A stretch of DNA of 19,256 nt. It comes from RGIG8597 sp045133795. Lineage in GTDB: Bacteria > Spirochaetota > GWE2-31-10. Under the pieces are notes generated by a model. That model saw only the letters and a list, made by a program, of their open reading frames with translations, ran no database searches and was not told the DNA's origin. Below are positions 1 to 7,320 of the stretch, piece by piece. The stretch is taken from the NCBI GenBank assembly GCA_045133795.1, contig JBGUUT010000023.1, forward strand, positions 1 through 19,256, written 5' to 3'. The translations under genes were made by a program, and so were the position numbers. Numbering within the stretch: the stretch's first letter is position 1; the number at the start of each line of letters is the position of its first letter.

Positions 1-178
1 TGTACCGCATAAAACTGCGATATTTACAATTTTTGTTATAAGACAAATTCTTAACATCCATTCTACTTTATACCTCTTATAAAAACCTCCTCTATATATG
101 AACTAACGTAGACCAATATAATAACGACAAAAACAAAAGGCAAGAAAAAAAATCATTTTTTTTGAAAAAAATTTTAAT
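1..178. other. Non-coding AT-rich stretch
   Basis: I see no credible gene, RNA or terminator here. The sequence is AT-rich with A and T runs near 148-176, just before the hairpin repeat begins. The short open frames that run through 162-494 come from the repeat's palindromes and show no protein family features. Confidence 0.5.
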
Positions 179-364
179 CTTCCACAGTCTGAAGATAATG
201 CTACGCTTGATATTTTCCTACGGAAAATATTTCGTTCATGTACTACGTACATTCACCACAGCTTCCACGGTCTGTTCCATTAAGCTTTCGCTTGGTATTT
301 CCTTGCGGAAATACTTCATTCGTGTACAAAGTACACTCACCACAGTTGCAACAGTCTGTGGAAG
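179..364. repeat. Tandem ~84-bp repeat, two hairpins per unit
   Basis: Two diverged copies of one unit lie head to tail. Each starts with CTTCCACRGTCTG (179-191 and 262-274) and contains CGCTTG (204, 289). Each then has a first hairpin (ATATTTTCC/GGAAAATAT at 210-230; GTATTTCC/GGAAATAC at 295-314) and a second (ATGTAC/GTACAT at 238-252; GTGTAC/GTACAC at 322-336), followed by a CACCACAG stretch. Where the copies differ within a stem, both arms change together, so pairing is kept. CAGTCTGTGGAAG at 352-364 is the inverted form of the 179-191 end with one mismatch, giving the block terminal inverted repeats. It could be a REP/MITE-like element or a structured RNA; the class is not known to me. 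Confidence 0.75.
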
Positions 365-384
365 CATCCCCGGGAAAAAGAAAG

Positions 385-481
385 CCCGAAACAAGCCTGC
401 CTGTCCAGACTACCGTCAGGCAGGCGGCAGACGGGTTCGGAATGACAATTGCCACACGGATTCTGAAATGCGTAGCATTTC
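385..481. repeat. GC-rich palindrome cluster
   Basis: A stem of GCCTGCCTG (395-403) and CAGGCAGGC (417-425) with a 13-nt loop sits inside a weaker outer pair, CCGAA (386-390) with TTCGG (436-440). A further hairpin, GAAATGC-GTA-GCATTTC, follows at 465-481. The stretch is clearly richer in G and C than its surroundings and codes for nothing I recognise. It probably belongs to the same repetitive intergenic element as 179-364, but this is inference. Confidence 0.6.
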
Positions 482-564
482 AAAAATAAAATAAGAGAAT
501 AAACTACCAAAATCAAAGCTTGCCAAGAAAGGGAGAGGTCATAGGAGGGGAAAACCAGAAAGGT

Positions 565-2114
565 TTATAAAATTTTCCATCCATTTATATTACGTGTTAC
601 CGAGTCAAAATTCACACCGATTTTTATAACTCGGCGACTGTCTGCAATAAAAGTTTTTGCGTAATCTTTAACTTCTATTTGTTTTAAAGCTTCTTCTGCC
701 GATTTATCCAGCTTAAACTCAAAAATATATACAAAGTCTTTCGTTTGCAATACACAATCTGCACGACCTTTAGCATAATGAACTTCATTTTGCACTGCTT
801 GCCCCAACAGTAAAAAAACAAGGTAAATCACATTATGAAAATCTCTTTCTATATATTTGGCTTGATTGCCATAAGGTAAATTTGCATAAACTGCCTGAAG
901 TCGCTCAAAAAAACTTTCAATATCACAATTATATAAATCTTTTGCAAACTCTCGTACATTCAACGCAGAGATTGCATCATTAGTTTTTAAATATGTCGGT
1001 ATCAGCGACTTTACAAAACCATATTTCACTTCATTATTAGGGTAGGTTAATATATAAGTATTAAAATCCTTATCATAATCTTTTATGGTCAAATAACCGG
1101 TTTGATACAACAGCGGAACCGGGTCGTTACTATTTATACTGTAATCATTGAGCATTTGAGGCTCTGCAGCAATTCCTTCCGAATAATCTATTATCCGCCA
1201 ATCTGCACTTTCAAGTTTCTTTATCAAAAAAGTTGGCGTTCCGGTTGAAAACCAATAATAGTTAAACTTCTTATCCAGCAACGCATTTAACAAACTGAAA
1301 GGATTATAAATATCTTCACTGTCTTCATTAAAATGATAACCGTCATACATTTCTTTCAATTTTTCGACACATTCATCATAAGAAAACTTTTGCTTATCCG
1401 CCATTGCTTGAATCTCCGGAACAAAATCTCTTACCAATTCATCATGACTTATACCGCAAAGTGCAGAATATTTTTCATCATAACTAATATCACGCAATTG
1501 ATTTAAGTCGCTGAAAATTGAAACATGAGTAAACTTGGTTACACCGGTAAAAAATACAAAACGCAAATATTGATCGCAACTTTTCAGTACACCGAAAAAA
1601 GCCTTGTATGTATTGCGATATTCTTCATTTAATGCTTCATTTTCCATTGTCGCCAATAGCGGCTTATCATATTCATCTACAAGCACCACGGCTCCGAGAC
1701 CGGTTTGGGTATAAATAGCTTCAAGTAATTCTCTAAAACGAGAAGAAAGAGAGTGACTTTTTTCCGTAATAGAATACTTTTTTCATATCTACAAAGAATT
1801 TCATCTATAAAATCTTGCAAGCTTTTTAGGTCTGTATATTTTTCCGCATTAAAATCAAAACGTATTACTTGATATTTATTCCAATCTTTTTCTGATTCAT
1901 ATATTGATAAGCCGGTAAATAAATCTTTACGCCCCTGAAAATAATAATCCAACGTGGAAATCAAGAGACTTTTGCCGAAACGACGAGGACGACTTAAAAA
2001 ATAGACTTTTCCATCGTTAGCTAAATTATAAATGTATTGAGTTTTATCCACATAATGATAATTATCCATTCTTATACAACTAAAATCCTGAATCCCTACC
2101 GGCAATTTTCTCAT
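565..2114 (-). pseudogene. AAA-ATPase/PD-(D/E)XK nuclease-like protein, frameshifted
   Basis: This matches the family with an N-terminal AAA-ATPase-like domain and a C-terminal PD-(D/E)XK nuclease-like domain (the AAA-ATPase_like/PDDEXK_9 type). These are often multicopy in Bacteroidetes and Treponema, and their role is unknown. The 5' part (from 2114, AGGAG just upstream) has the family's Walker A, SRPRRFGKS, at residues 41-49. The 3' part (frame 565-1689) begins at the Walker B, VLVDEYDKPL, then has FFTGVTKF, and near its end GRAD with EFK (D311, E324, K326 of that part), a D-x12-E-x-K nuclease core. The frames join if one A is added to the A6 run at 1778-1783 (minus strand), giving one 516-residue protein with continuous sequence across the gap. 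As written, the first frame stops at 1677 after 145 codons. The cause could be real decay, slippage-based switching or a sequencing error. Confidence 0.85.
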
Positions 2115-2157
2115 TTGTTTCTCCTTATATTAAAGGTAATAAACCAAATTACTTCTA

Positions 2158-2184
2158 GTACCTTATACCATTTTTTCAAGGTAC
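2158..2184. repeat. Inverted repeat upstream of the glycan promoter
   Basis: GTACCTT (2158-2164) and AAGGTAC (2178-2184) are perfect inverted arms with a 13-nt spacer. They lie just upstream of the -35 box at 2196, in the gap between the divergent nuclease-like and glycosyltransferase genes. An operator role is possible but unproven. Confidence 0.35.
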
Positions 2185-2195
2185 ATTATAACTAT

Positions 2196-2224
2196 TTGAA
2201 AAAATACAGTTAAAATGATATAAA
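2196..2224 (+). promoter_or_regulatory. Sigma-70-type promoter for the glycosyltransferase
   Basis: TTGAAA (2196-2201) and TATAAA (2219-2224) are separated by exactly 17 bp. The start codon of the first glycosyltransferase lies 28 bp downstream of the -10 box. This is the best promoter candidate between the divergent genes. Confidence 0.55.
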
Positions 2225-2252
2225 CTCCTCTAATAAGAATATAGGATTTTTT

Positions 2253-3362
2253 ATGCAACCTAAAATCAGTATCATTATTCCGGTTTACAACACTGAAAAA
2301 TATTTACATGAATGCTTAAACAGTGTAGTAAGTCAGACCATCAAAGATATAGAAATTATCTGTATCGATGACGGCAGTACTGACAATTCTTACCAAATAT
2401 TGCAAGAATACGCCGAAAAAGACTCTCGTTTTGTCATTCTTCAACAGGAAAATAAAGGAGCCGGTGCAGCTCGTAACAAAGGTATTGAAATTGCGAAAGG
2501 TGAGTTTGTTGCATTTTTAGACAGCGATGATTATTATGCAGACAACACTGTTCTCGAAAAATTATATAATTCAGCAACAAGTAACAAAGTTTTGATTGCC
2601 GGAGCATTTCGACAGCATTTAAAAATGAACGGTCAAATAATAAATCATCCGTTACATAGGCATTTTTTTATTGAAAATGATTGTCCGGAAAAAATATTTA
2701 ACTATAACGATGTTCAATATGATTATCACTATCACGGATATATTTTCAGTAAACAACTTTTAGATAATAATAGTCTCACTTTTCCTGATTATAGACGTTT
2801 TCAAGATCCGCCATTCTTTACAAAAGCTATGTTTTCTGCAAAACAATTTCTCATTATTCCGATAGAGTTTTATGTTTTCAGAGAATCCGAACGCTGTAAT
2901 GCTCTTTTTGATTCTGAAAAAACTTGTGATTTAATAAAAGGATTAAATGATAATTTAGAGTTTTCATCTAAAAATAATCTGGCAATTCTTCACTATGTCA
3001 CAGTAAAACGTTTTTTTGGAGAGTTCTTTTTTACTATTACCGATAATCTGTCTGATATAGATTCCGGAATTGTTGAAATATTATTTAAAGCAGCTTCTTT
3101 ATTAAATTACAAACTTATTAATAAAGCAGAAGAATTATTAAAAAAGAAAGAAATTATTTATATATTAAAAACAATGGAAATCCAAAATCCTAAATTGTTA
3201 CCTGAAAAACTTCAACCAATTGAAAAGTTTGATTACTGGAAAAGTAATGTAAATGCAGAACAAGAACTTGCAGAAGTTAGAAAGTCCTTATCTTTCCGTA
3301 TAGGTTCTGCCATTACATGGTTGCCTTGTAAGATTCGAGATTTAATTAAGGGGAAGAAATGA
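2253..3362 (+). CDS. Glycosyltransferase family 2 (GT-A fold)
   Basis: Predicted cytoplasmic or membrane-associated sugar transferase for surface polysaccharide. The N-terminus is classic GT2: ISIIIPVYNTEKYL at residues 5-18, nucleotide-binding IDDGSTDNS around 38-46, GAGAARNKGIEIAKGEF around 69-85, and the metal-binding DSDD at 90-93. The C-terminal third is not a known catalytic domain. It ends in a basic segment (SLSFRIGSAITWLPCKIRD) of the kind often found at the end of spirochaete and Firmicute glycan transferases. There is a promoter at 2196-2224 and no strong Shine-Dalgarno. The stop codon overlaps the ATG of an acyltransferase remnant (ATGA at 3359), implying the two were once translationally coupled. 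The donor sugar and acceptor cannot be read from sequence. Confidence 0.9.
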   Translation: MQPKISIIIPVYNTEKYLHECLNSVVSQTIKDIEIICIDDGSTDNSYQILQEYAEKDSRFVILQQENKGAGAARNKGIEIAKGEFVAFLDSDDYYADNTVLEKLYNSATSNKVLIAGAFRQHLKMNGQIINHPLHRHFFIENDCPEKIFNYNDVQYDYHYHGYIFSKQLLDNNSLTFPDYRRFQDPPFFTKAMFSAKQFLIIPIEFYVFRESERCNALFDSEKTCDLIKGLNDNLEFSSKNNLAILHYVTVKRFFGEFFFTITDNLSDIDSGIVEILFKAASLLNYKLINKAEELLKKKEIIYILKTMEIQNPKLLPEKLQPIEKFDYWKSNVNAEQELAEVRKSLSFRIGSAITWLPCKIRDLIKGKK

Positions 3363-3494
3363 ATCAAGTAACTAAAAGAAATCCATATTGGGATAATGTT
3401 CGTTTTTTTCTGATTCTTCTGACGACTTGTTATTAGTCATTTTGTTGATTATAACACTAATAAAAACTTTCAAACTATCGATAAAATTGACTAA
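3359..3494 (+). pseudogene. Remnant of an acyltransferase-3 family gene (5' end only)
   Basis: An ATG at 3359 overlaps the stop of the glycosyltransferase (ATGA) and has an AAGGGG ribosome site just before it. The frame reads MNQVTKRNPYWDNVRFFLIL, the usual opening of acyltransferase-3 (OafA-like) membrane O-acetyltransferases, which start R-x-P-Y-x-D-N-x-(K/R)-F-x-L-I. It hits TAG at 3434-3436. In the next frame, from 3429, it continues VISHFVDYNTNKNFQTIDK, resembling the family's following V-x-G-H-F helix, and stops at 3492-3494. Only about 45 of some 350 expected codons survive, so the gene has a frameshift and has lost nearly all of its body. The match is from memory of the family and was not searched. 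Confidence 0.65.
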
Positions 3495-3548
3495 ATATTC
3501 ATAAAATGGTAAAAGGCACTGAAAAGTTAATGAAGGAGATTTAATAGA

Positions 3549-5045
3549 ATGATAGGTAAAAAAAAAGAAGATTTAATATATCTTTTGATAATATTTATAA
3601 TATTCGGGATGTTTGCGTTTTTAGCTTATTTTTTTCCGTATACTCATGATGATTGGGACTGGGGTAGTGTTCATGGAATAGCATCCTTGGAATCTAATTT
3701 TAAATATATTAATGGTCGGTACATTGGTCATTTTTTAGTTTTATTCTTAACTAGGAATAATATAGCAAAAACATTGGTGATGGCGTTTTCTTTTACATCA
3801 ATTATTATCTTGTGTAGTGAAATGTCATTGAAAAATAGCAAGAAAAAATCCGTAACTTTGTTATTATTCCCTACAATGTTGTTTCTTTTTATGTCTAAAG
3901 AAATTTTTAGACAAGCTATTGTTTGGACTTCGGGCTTTAGTAATTATGTATTGTGTATATTTTTAGTTTTAACATATATTTTTTTTATAAAAAATATATT
4001 TGAAGATAAATTACCAAGCTATAATAAATATTTCCCCTTGCTTGCATTATTTATAGGTTTTTACTCTTGTTTGTTTATGGAGCATGTCACGTTGTATTCC
4101 GTTTTTATTGGCATATCAGTTGTTTTTTATTCCTTATACAGATTTCAAAAAGTTTTTCTTATGCACATTGCATATTTAATTGGTAGTACTGTTGGGGCAA
4201 TTTTAATGTTCAGTAATCCTGTTTATGGTTTTATTCAAAGAGGGAAAGACGGTTATCGCTCTACAGCATTTTCGGATTCTGAAAATAATTTATTTACAAT
4301 GATAGAAGAGCATTTGGGTATTATAGTCAAACAGTTGTTTCTAGATAATTTGCTGTTGTTTTTTATTTTGTCACTTATTTTATTAGTGCTTGTTTTATTT
4401 CAAGATAAGAATAGAAAAATACTTTTGGTATCTTCTGAATTAAATATTTTATGTTTTATCGTTCTTTGTTTGAAGCATAACAGTTATAAGAATGATTGTT
4501 TTGGATTATTCTTTATGTTAATACCGTATTTAGGTACTTTAATGTTGAATGTATTTTTTTTATTAATAGATTCAAAAAGAAAAAAACTACTTACTCTGCT
4601 ATATCTTAGCGTTTTTGTGTTGCTAGCACCATTGCTCGTTGTTAATCCTATAGAAGCTCGTACTTTTTTTGCTCCTTATATTATTTTTGTTATAATTTGC
4701 TCTATATTTATGCAAGTTTTAATGGAAAGACTAAAACAAAATGAAAGAATACAAAGTGCAATTTTAGGGACTTGTTTTGTTTTGACAATATTTGCCTTTT
4801 TTTTCTATCTTAATATTTATTCGACAATACATAAATACGCCATTGACAGAAATGCAATAGCAGTTGAGCAAGCAAAGAAATCTGATATTGTCACAGTTTA
4901 TAAATTACCATATTCTTCTTTCGTATGGTGTGGAACACCAGGTAATGAATATTCTGAAAAGGCATACAAAGCATTCTATGGTATTCCGCAAGACGTTAAG
5001 TTCGAATATAAAGACTATAGAGAGATGAAATTATTAGGAGATTGA
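3549..5045 (+). CDS. Polytopic membrane protein, DUF6056/GtrII-like, putative GT-C
   Basis: A 498-residue integral membrane protein with about ten or more hydrophobic segments. After the first segment (residues 9-30) the sequence reads YTHDDWDWGS (31-40) and then NGRYIGH. Paired acids in the first external loop are typical of DUF6056 proteins and of GT-C glycosyltransferases, which use lipid-phosphate sugars on the outer membrane face. The C-terminus after the last segment is a short soluble tail. AAGGAG lies 10 bp before the ATG. Its stop is directly followed by the GtrB-like gene, and the GtrA-like gene comes next. This context suggests it is the specificity transferase of a GtrABC-type system, attaching the flipped sugar to a surface polymer. 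That role is inference: the family is uncharacterised, and an oligosaccharide polymerase is an alternative. Confidence 0.7.
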   Translation: MIGKKKEDLIYLLIIFIIFGMFAFLAYFFPYTHDDWDWGSVHGIASLESNFKYINGRYIGHFLVLFLTRNNIAKTLVMAFSFTSIIILCSEMSLKNSKKKSVTLLLFPTMLFLFMSKEIFRQAIVWTSGFSNYVLCIFLVLTYIFFIKNIFEDKLPSYNKYFPLLALFIGFYSCLFMEHVTLYSVFIGISVVFYSLYRFQKVFLMHIAYLIGSTVGAILMFSNPVYGFIQRGKDGYRSTAFSDSENNLFTMIEEHLGIIVKQLFLDNLLLFFILSLILLVLVLFQDKNRKILLVSSELNILCFIVLCLKHNSYKNDCFGLFFMLIPYLGTLMLNVFFLLIDSKRKKLLTLLYLSVFVLLAPLLVVNPIEARTFFAPYIIFVIICSIFMQVLMERLKQNERIQSAILGTCFVLTIFAFFFYLNIYSTIHKYAIDRNAIAVEQAKKSDIVTVYKLPYSSFVWCGTPGNEYSEKAYKAFYGIPQDVKFEYKDYREMKLLGD

Positions 5046-5047
5046 GT

Positions 5048-6004
5048 ATGAAATTGTCATTAGTGGTACCTTGTTACAATGAAGAACTTTCCGTTGTCCG
5101 TTTTTTTGAGGAAACCAATAAAACTTTTGCTGATAAAGATATTGATTATGAATTTGTTTTTGTTGATGATGGAAGTAAAGATAAAACTTATGATAAATTA
5201 AGCAGTATATACAAAAACTATGCAAATAAATCTGAGAAATATCAAATACAAGTTTTATCTTTTTCACGAAATTTTGGAAAAGAAGCTGGTATTTATGCGG
5301 GACTTCAACATGCAAAAGGTGATATGGTTTGCATAATAGATGCAGACTTACAGCAACACCCAAAAGTAGTTCTCGAAATGATGCAAATTATGGATAATGA
5401 AAATGATTATGATTGCGTTTGTGCATATCAGGATAAACGTAAGGAAGGAAAGGTTTTATCAGCATTCAAAAAAATGTTCTATAAAATAATAAATAAAGTT
5501 TCTGAAGTGGATTTTGTTAATGGAGCAAGTGATTTTAGATTATTAAATAGAAAAATGGTTAATGCAATTCTTTCTTTAACTGAACGTTCACGTTTTTCAA
5601 AAGGAATTTTTAGCTGGGTAGGTTTTAATACAAAATATATTCCTTATGACGTTTTACTGAGAGAAGCTGGTGAGTCTAAATGGAATTTCTTTAAGTTATT
5701 TAAATATGCAGTCGACGGAATCATATCTTTTTCCACAATGCCGTTGAGAATTTCAACATTTACAGGATTTTTTTCAGCTGTAGCTTCCATTTTTTATTTG
5801 ATTATAGTTATTATTCAAAAGTTTGCATTTGGTATAGATGTTCCCGGATATGCAACGATTGTTGTATTGTTATTATTCATTGGAGGATTACAACTTTTTT
5901 CTCTTGGAATTTTAGGAGAATATTTGGCAAAAGTTTATATTCAAGGTAAAGAACGACCTATTTATATCCTCAAAGAACATTTGCATGAGAGCTGTAATGA
6001 CTAA
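5048..6004 (+). CDS. Polyprenyl-phosphate glycosyltransferase, GtrB/DPM1-like
   Basis: Expected to transfer a sugar from a nucleotide donor to undecaprenyl phosphate on the inner face of the membrane. The GT2 domain has LSLVVPCYNEE at residues 3-13, VDDGSKDKT at 39-47, SFSRNFGKEAG at 71-81 and the metal-binding DAD at 98-100, followed by LQQHP. Two C-terminal membrane helices (about 232-257 and 270-292) and the ending GEYLAKVYIQGKERPIYIL are typical of GtrB/ArnC/YkcC-type enzymes. I use ATG 5048 rather than TTG 5042, because AGGAG at 5036-5040 is correctly spaced only for the ATG. The stop of the upstream membrane protein is 2 bp away, and the downstream flippase start overlaps this gene's end, so the three are probably translated together. 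Confidence 0.9.
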   Translation: MKLSLVVPCYNEELSVVRFFEETNKTFADKDIDYEFVFVDDGSKDKTYDKLSSIYKNYANKSEKYQIQVLSFSRNFGKEAGIYAGLQHAKGDMVCIIDADLQQHPKVVLEMMQIMDNENDYDCVCAYQDKRKEGKVLSAFKKMFYKIINKVSEVDFVNGASDFRLLNRKMVNAILSLTERSRFSKGIFSWVGFNTKYIPYDVLLREAGESKWNFFKLFKYAVDGIISFSTMPLRISTFTGFFSAVASIFYLIIVIIQKFAFGIDVPGYATIVVLLLFIGGLQLFSLGILGEYLAKVYIQGKERPIYILKEHLHESCND

Positions 6005-6458
6005 AAAAAGTGAAATAAACGAGCTTATTTTATACGTTTTTTTTGGTATTCTTACTACAGTTGTAGGATATGGATCGTATATATATTTTATTCATATACT
6101 TTCTATGACTGTTTTTACGTCAAATACTCTAAGTTGGTTTTGTGCTGTAATTTTTGCATTTATTACCAATAAATTATGGGTGTTCAAATCTAAAAGTTTT
6201 GAAATAAAATTGCTTATTAAGGAAGCTTTTGCTTTTTTTGTGTCAAGACTTTTTACAGGAATTATTGAGATTATTTTGGTTCCTACAATGGCAAAAATGG
6301 GATTTGATAATATTTTTTATGAAATTTTTAAAAAGATGAATATTTCCGTAGAAATCCTTTTTACAGAGGGAATTTATTCAAAATTAATAATGGCAATAGT
6401 TGTTGTAATACTCAATTATTTTTTTCCTAAATTTTTTATTTTCAAAAAAAAAATCTAA
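5997..6458 (+). CDS. GtrA-like flippase family membrane protein
   Basis: A 153-residue protein with four hydrophobic helices (about 9-33, 41-61, 76-97 and 127-146), the size and layout of GtrA family proteins. The family signatures NKLWVFKS (after helix 2) and NYFFPKFFIFKK (at the C-terminus) are present. GtrA proteins are thought to flip sugar-linked undecaprenyl phosphate across the inner membrane, and the GtrB-like enzyme immediately upstream would supply that lipid. I prefer ATG 5997, which has GAGAG upstream at a good distance. An in-frame ATG at 5985 lacks a ribosome site. The 5997 start overlaps the GtrB-like stop by 8 bp, consistent with coupling. Confidence 0.88.
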   Translation: MTKKSEINELILYVFFGILTTVVGYGSYIYFIHILSMTVFTSNTLSWFCAVIFAFITNKLWVFKSKSFEIKLLIKEAFAFFVSRLFTGIIEIILVPTMAKMGFDNIFYEIFKKMNISVEILFTEGIYSKLIMAIVVVILNYFFPKFFIFKKKI

Positions 6459-6816
6459 AGAGGAGTGATTAAAAGAAGCAATAGATAACACTTGCATTTT
6501 CATTGTGAAAACCTCTGAGAAAAATATAAACAGTATGCATTTTAATTCTTTAGGAATAAATGTGAACACTAACAATTGTATTACAATAATCGACGAGGGA
6601 AAAATTGTATACAACAGAGTTGCTTCTGATGTCCTATTACAACATGAATACAAAATCGGTCGTCTTCCGATAAAGCTTGTCAGTGACGTAAAAGGGAAAA
6701 ACAGCAGTATAAAAGTTGACGGAATAGAACAAATAAAAAATAAATCGGGAATAACGATTGTTATTTATGACAAGTTATTGAAAAAAGTTTCCAGTGTCGC
6801 AGTTTATAATTTCTAA
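6459..6816 (+). pseudogene. Unrecognised small ORF, probably damaged at its 5' end
   Basis: I do not recognise a function. An open frame can be read from GTG 6505 (103 residues), but no ribosome site precedes it. A strong AGAGGAG does occur at 6459-6465, right after the flippase stop. The same frame is open back to 6469, where it reads KEAIDNTCIFIVKTSEKN, coding-like sequence without a start codon. A GTG at 6465 would enter this frame if one A were removed from the AAAA run at 6471. The C-terminal half (NSSIKVDGIEQIKNKSGITI, then VIYD and SSVAVYNF) looks like a small beta-rich module. I recall similar N-S-S-I-x-(I/V)-(D/N)-G ... I-V-(I/V)-Y-D sequences near the ends of surface-polysaccharide proteins, with low certainty. 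It is followed directly by a terminator. It could be a decayed gene or a genuine small protein. Confidence 0.4.
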
Positions 6817-6822
6817 TACACT

Positions 6823-6863
6823 AAAAGTGCTTTTGTGTTTTTTTTCATAGAAGCACTTTTTTT
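6823..6863 (+). terminator. Terminator of the glycan region
   Basis: AAAAGTGCTTTTGTG (6823-6837) pairs over 15 bp, with two G-U pairs, with CATAGAAGCACTTTT (6846-6860), across an 8-T loop, and the T run continues after it. It separates the glycan genes from the ribosomal operon. Confidence 0.85.
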
Positions 6864-6944
6864 ATTTTCAAAATAATCTACCACGTTTTCAATCAATAAC
6901 TTTAATTTTATTAAATAAGATTGTGATTTTTATATCCCTCAAGA

Positions 6945-6973
6945 TTGACAATTAATTATCGTTGTGTTAAAAG
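6945..6973 (+). promoter_or_regulatory. Promoter of the rpsF operon
   Basis: A perfect -35 box TTGACA (6945-6950) lies 17 bp from TAAAAG (6968-6973), a weak -10 box. This is consistent with the main promoter of rpsF-ssb-rpsR-rplI, leaving a leader of about 55 nt. Confidence 0.6.
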
Positions 6974-6987
6974 GGCAACAATAAAAA

Positions 6988-7012
6988 TTATTACAGTCTC
7001 TTGGTGTAATAA
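6988..7012 (+). promoter_or_regulatory. Hairpin in the rpsF leader
   Basis: TTATTACA (6988-6995) and TGTAATAA (7005-7012) form a perfect 8-bp stem with a 9-nt loop, between the promoter and the rpsF ribosome site. In many bacteria the S6:S18 dimer represses this operon through a leader RNA. I could not find that motif's bulged CCG here, so a regulatory role is only possible. Confidence 0.35.
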
Positions 7013-7035
7013 CCTAATATCCATAAGGGGGAAAA

Positions 7036-7317
7036 ATGCGTAAGTACGAAATGATGATTGTTTTCGATGAAGAAGTGGCTGCTATTGATCAGTGCAAGAC
7101 ATTTCTTTATGACACACTAAAAGAACACAGTGTGAAAATTCTTGAAGAAAAAGATTTGGGCGTAAAAGACCTTGCCTATGAAATCAACAAAAAGAAAAAA
7201 GGTCATTACTGCCAATTTTTACTTGAAGCAGAACAGTCTGTTTGGGTAGAAATTCAGAAGATTTTCAAAATCACAAAAAGTGTAATGCGTTATATTATTC
7301 TTAATCAGGAAGGCTAA
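7036..7317 (+). CDS. rpsF: 30S ribosomal protein S6
   Basis: S6 binds 16S rRNA in the platform of the small subunit as a heterodimer with S18. The 93-residue product has the usual opening MRKYEMMIVFDEE, the central KDLAYEINKKKKGHYC, and the strand around SVMRYIILNQE at the end. Its length is normal, and AAGGGGG precedes the ATG. First gene of the rpsF-ssb-rpsR-rplI operon; its end carries the ribosome site for ssb, which starts 3 bp after the stop. Confidence 0.97.
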   Translation: MRKYEMMIVFDEEVAAIDQCKTFLYDTLKEHSVKILEEKDLGVKDLAYEINKKKKGHYCQFLLEAEQSVWVEIQKIFKITKSVMRYIILNQEG

Positions 7318-7320
7318 GCT

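Noticed and set aside
179..364. Possible CRISPR array
   Set aside because: Only two diverged units exist, spacers are not unique sequences, and the units themselves are palindromic over most of their length. No cas gene is nearby.
162..494. Open frames of 110, 83 and 70 codons on both strands
   Set aside because: They lie entirely in the hairpin repeat and palindrome cluster. Coding on both strands reflects the inverted repeats, and none has a ribosome site or family motif.
551..567. AAACC/GGTTT hairpin after the nuclease-like gene as a terminator
   Set aside because: The stem is only 5 bp, overlaps the stop codon and is followed by C-rich sequence rather than a U tract.
3506..3544. Twelve-codon ORF between the acyltransferase remnant and the DUF6056 gene
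   Set aside because: It is too short to support and contains the ribosome site of the next gene; probably leftover sequence.
5034..5363. 109-codon minus-strand frame inside the GtrB-like gene
   Set aside because: It is the shadow of a clear GT2 gene, with no ribosome site or recognisable domain.
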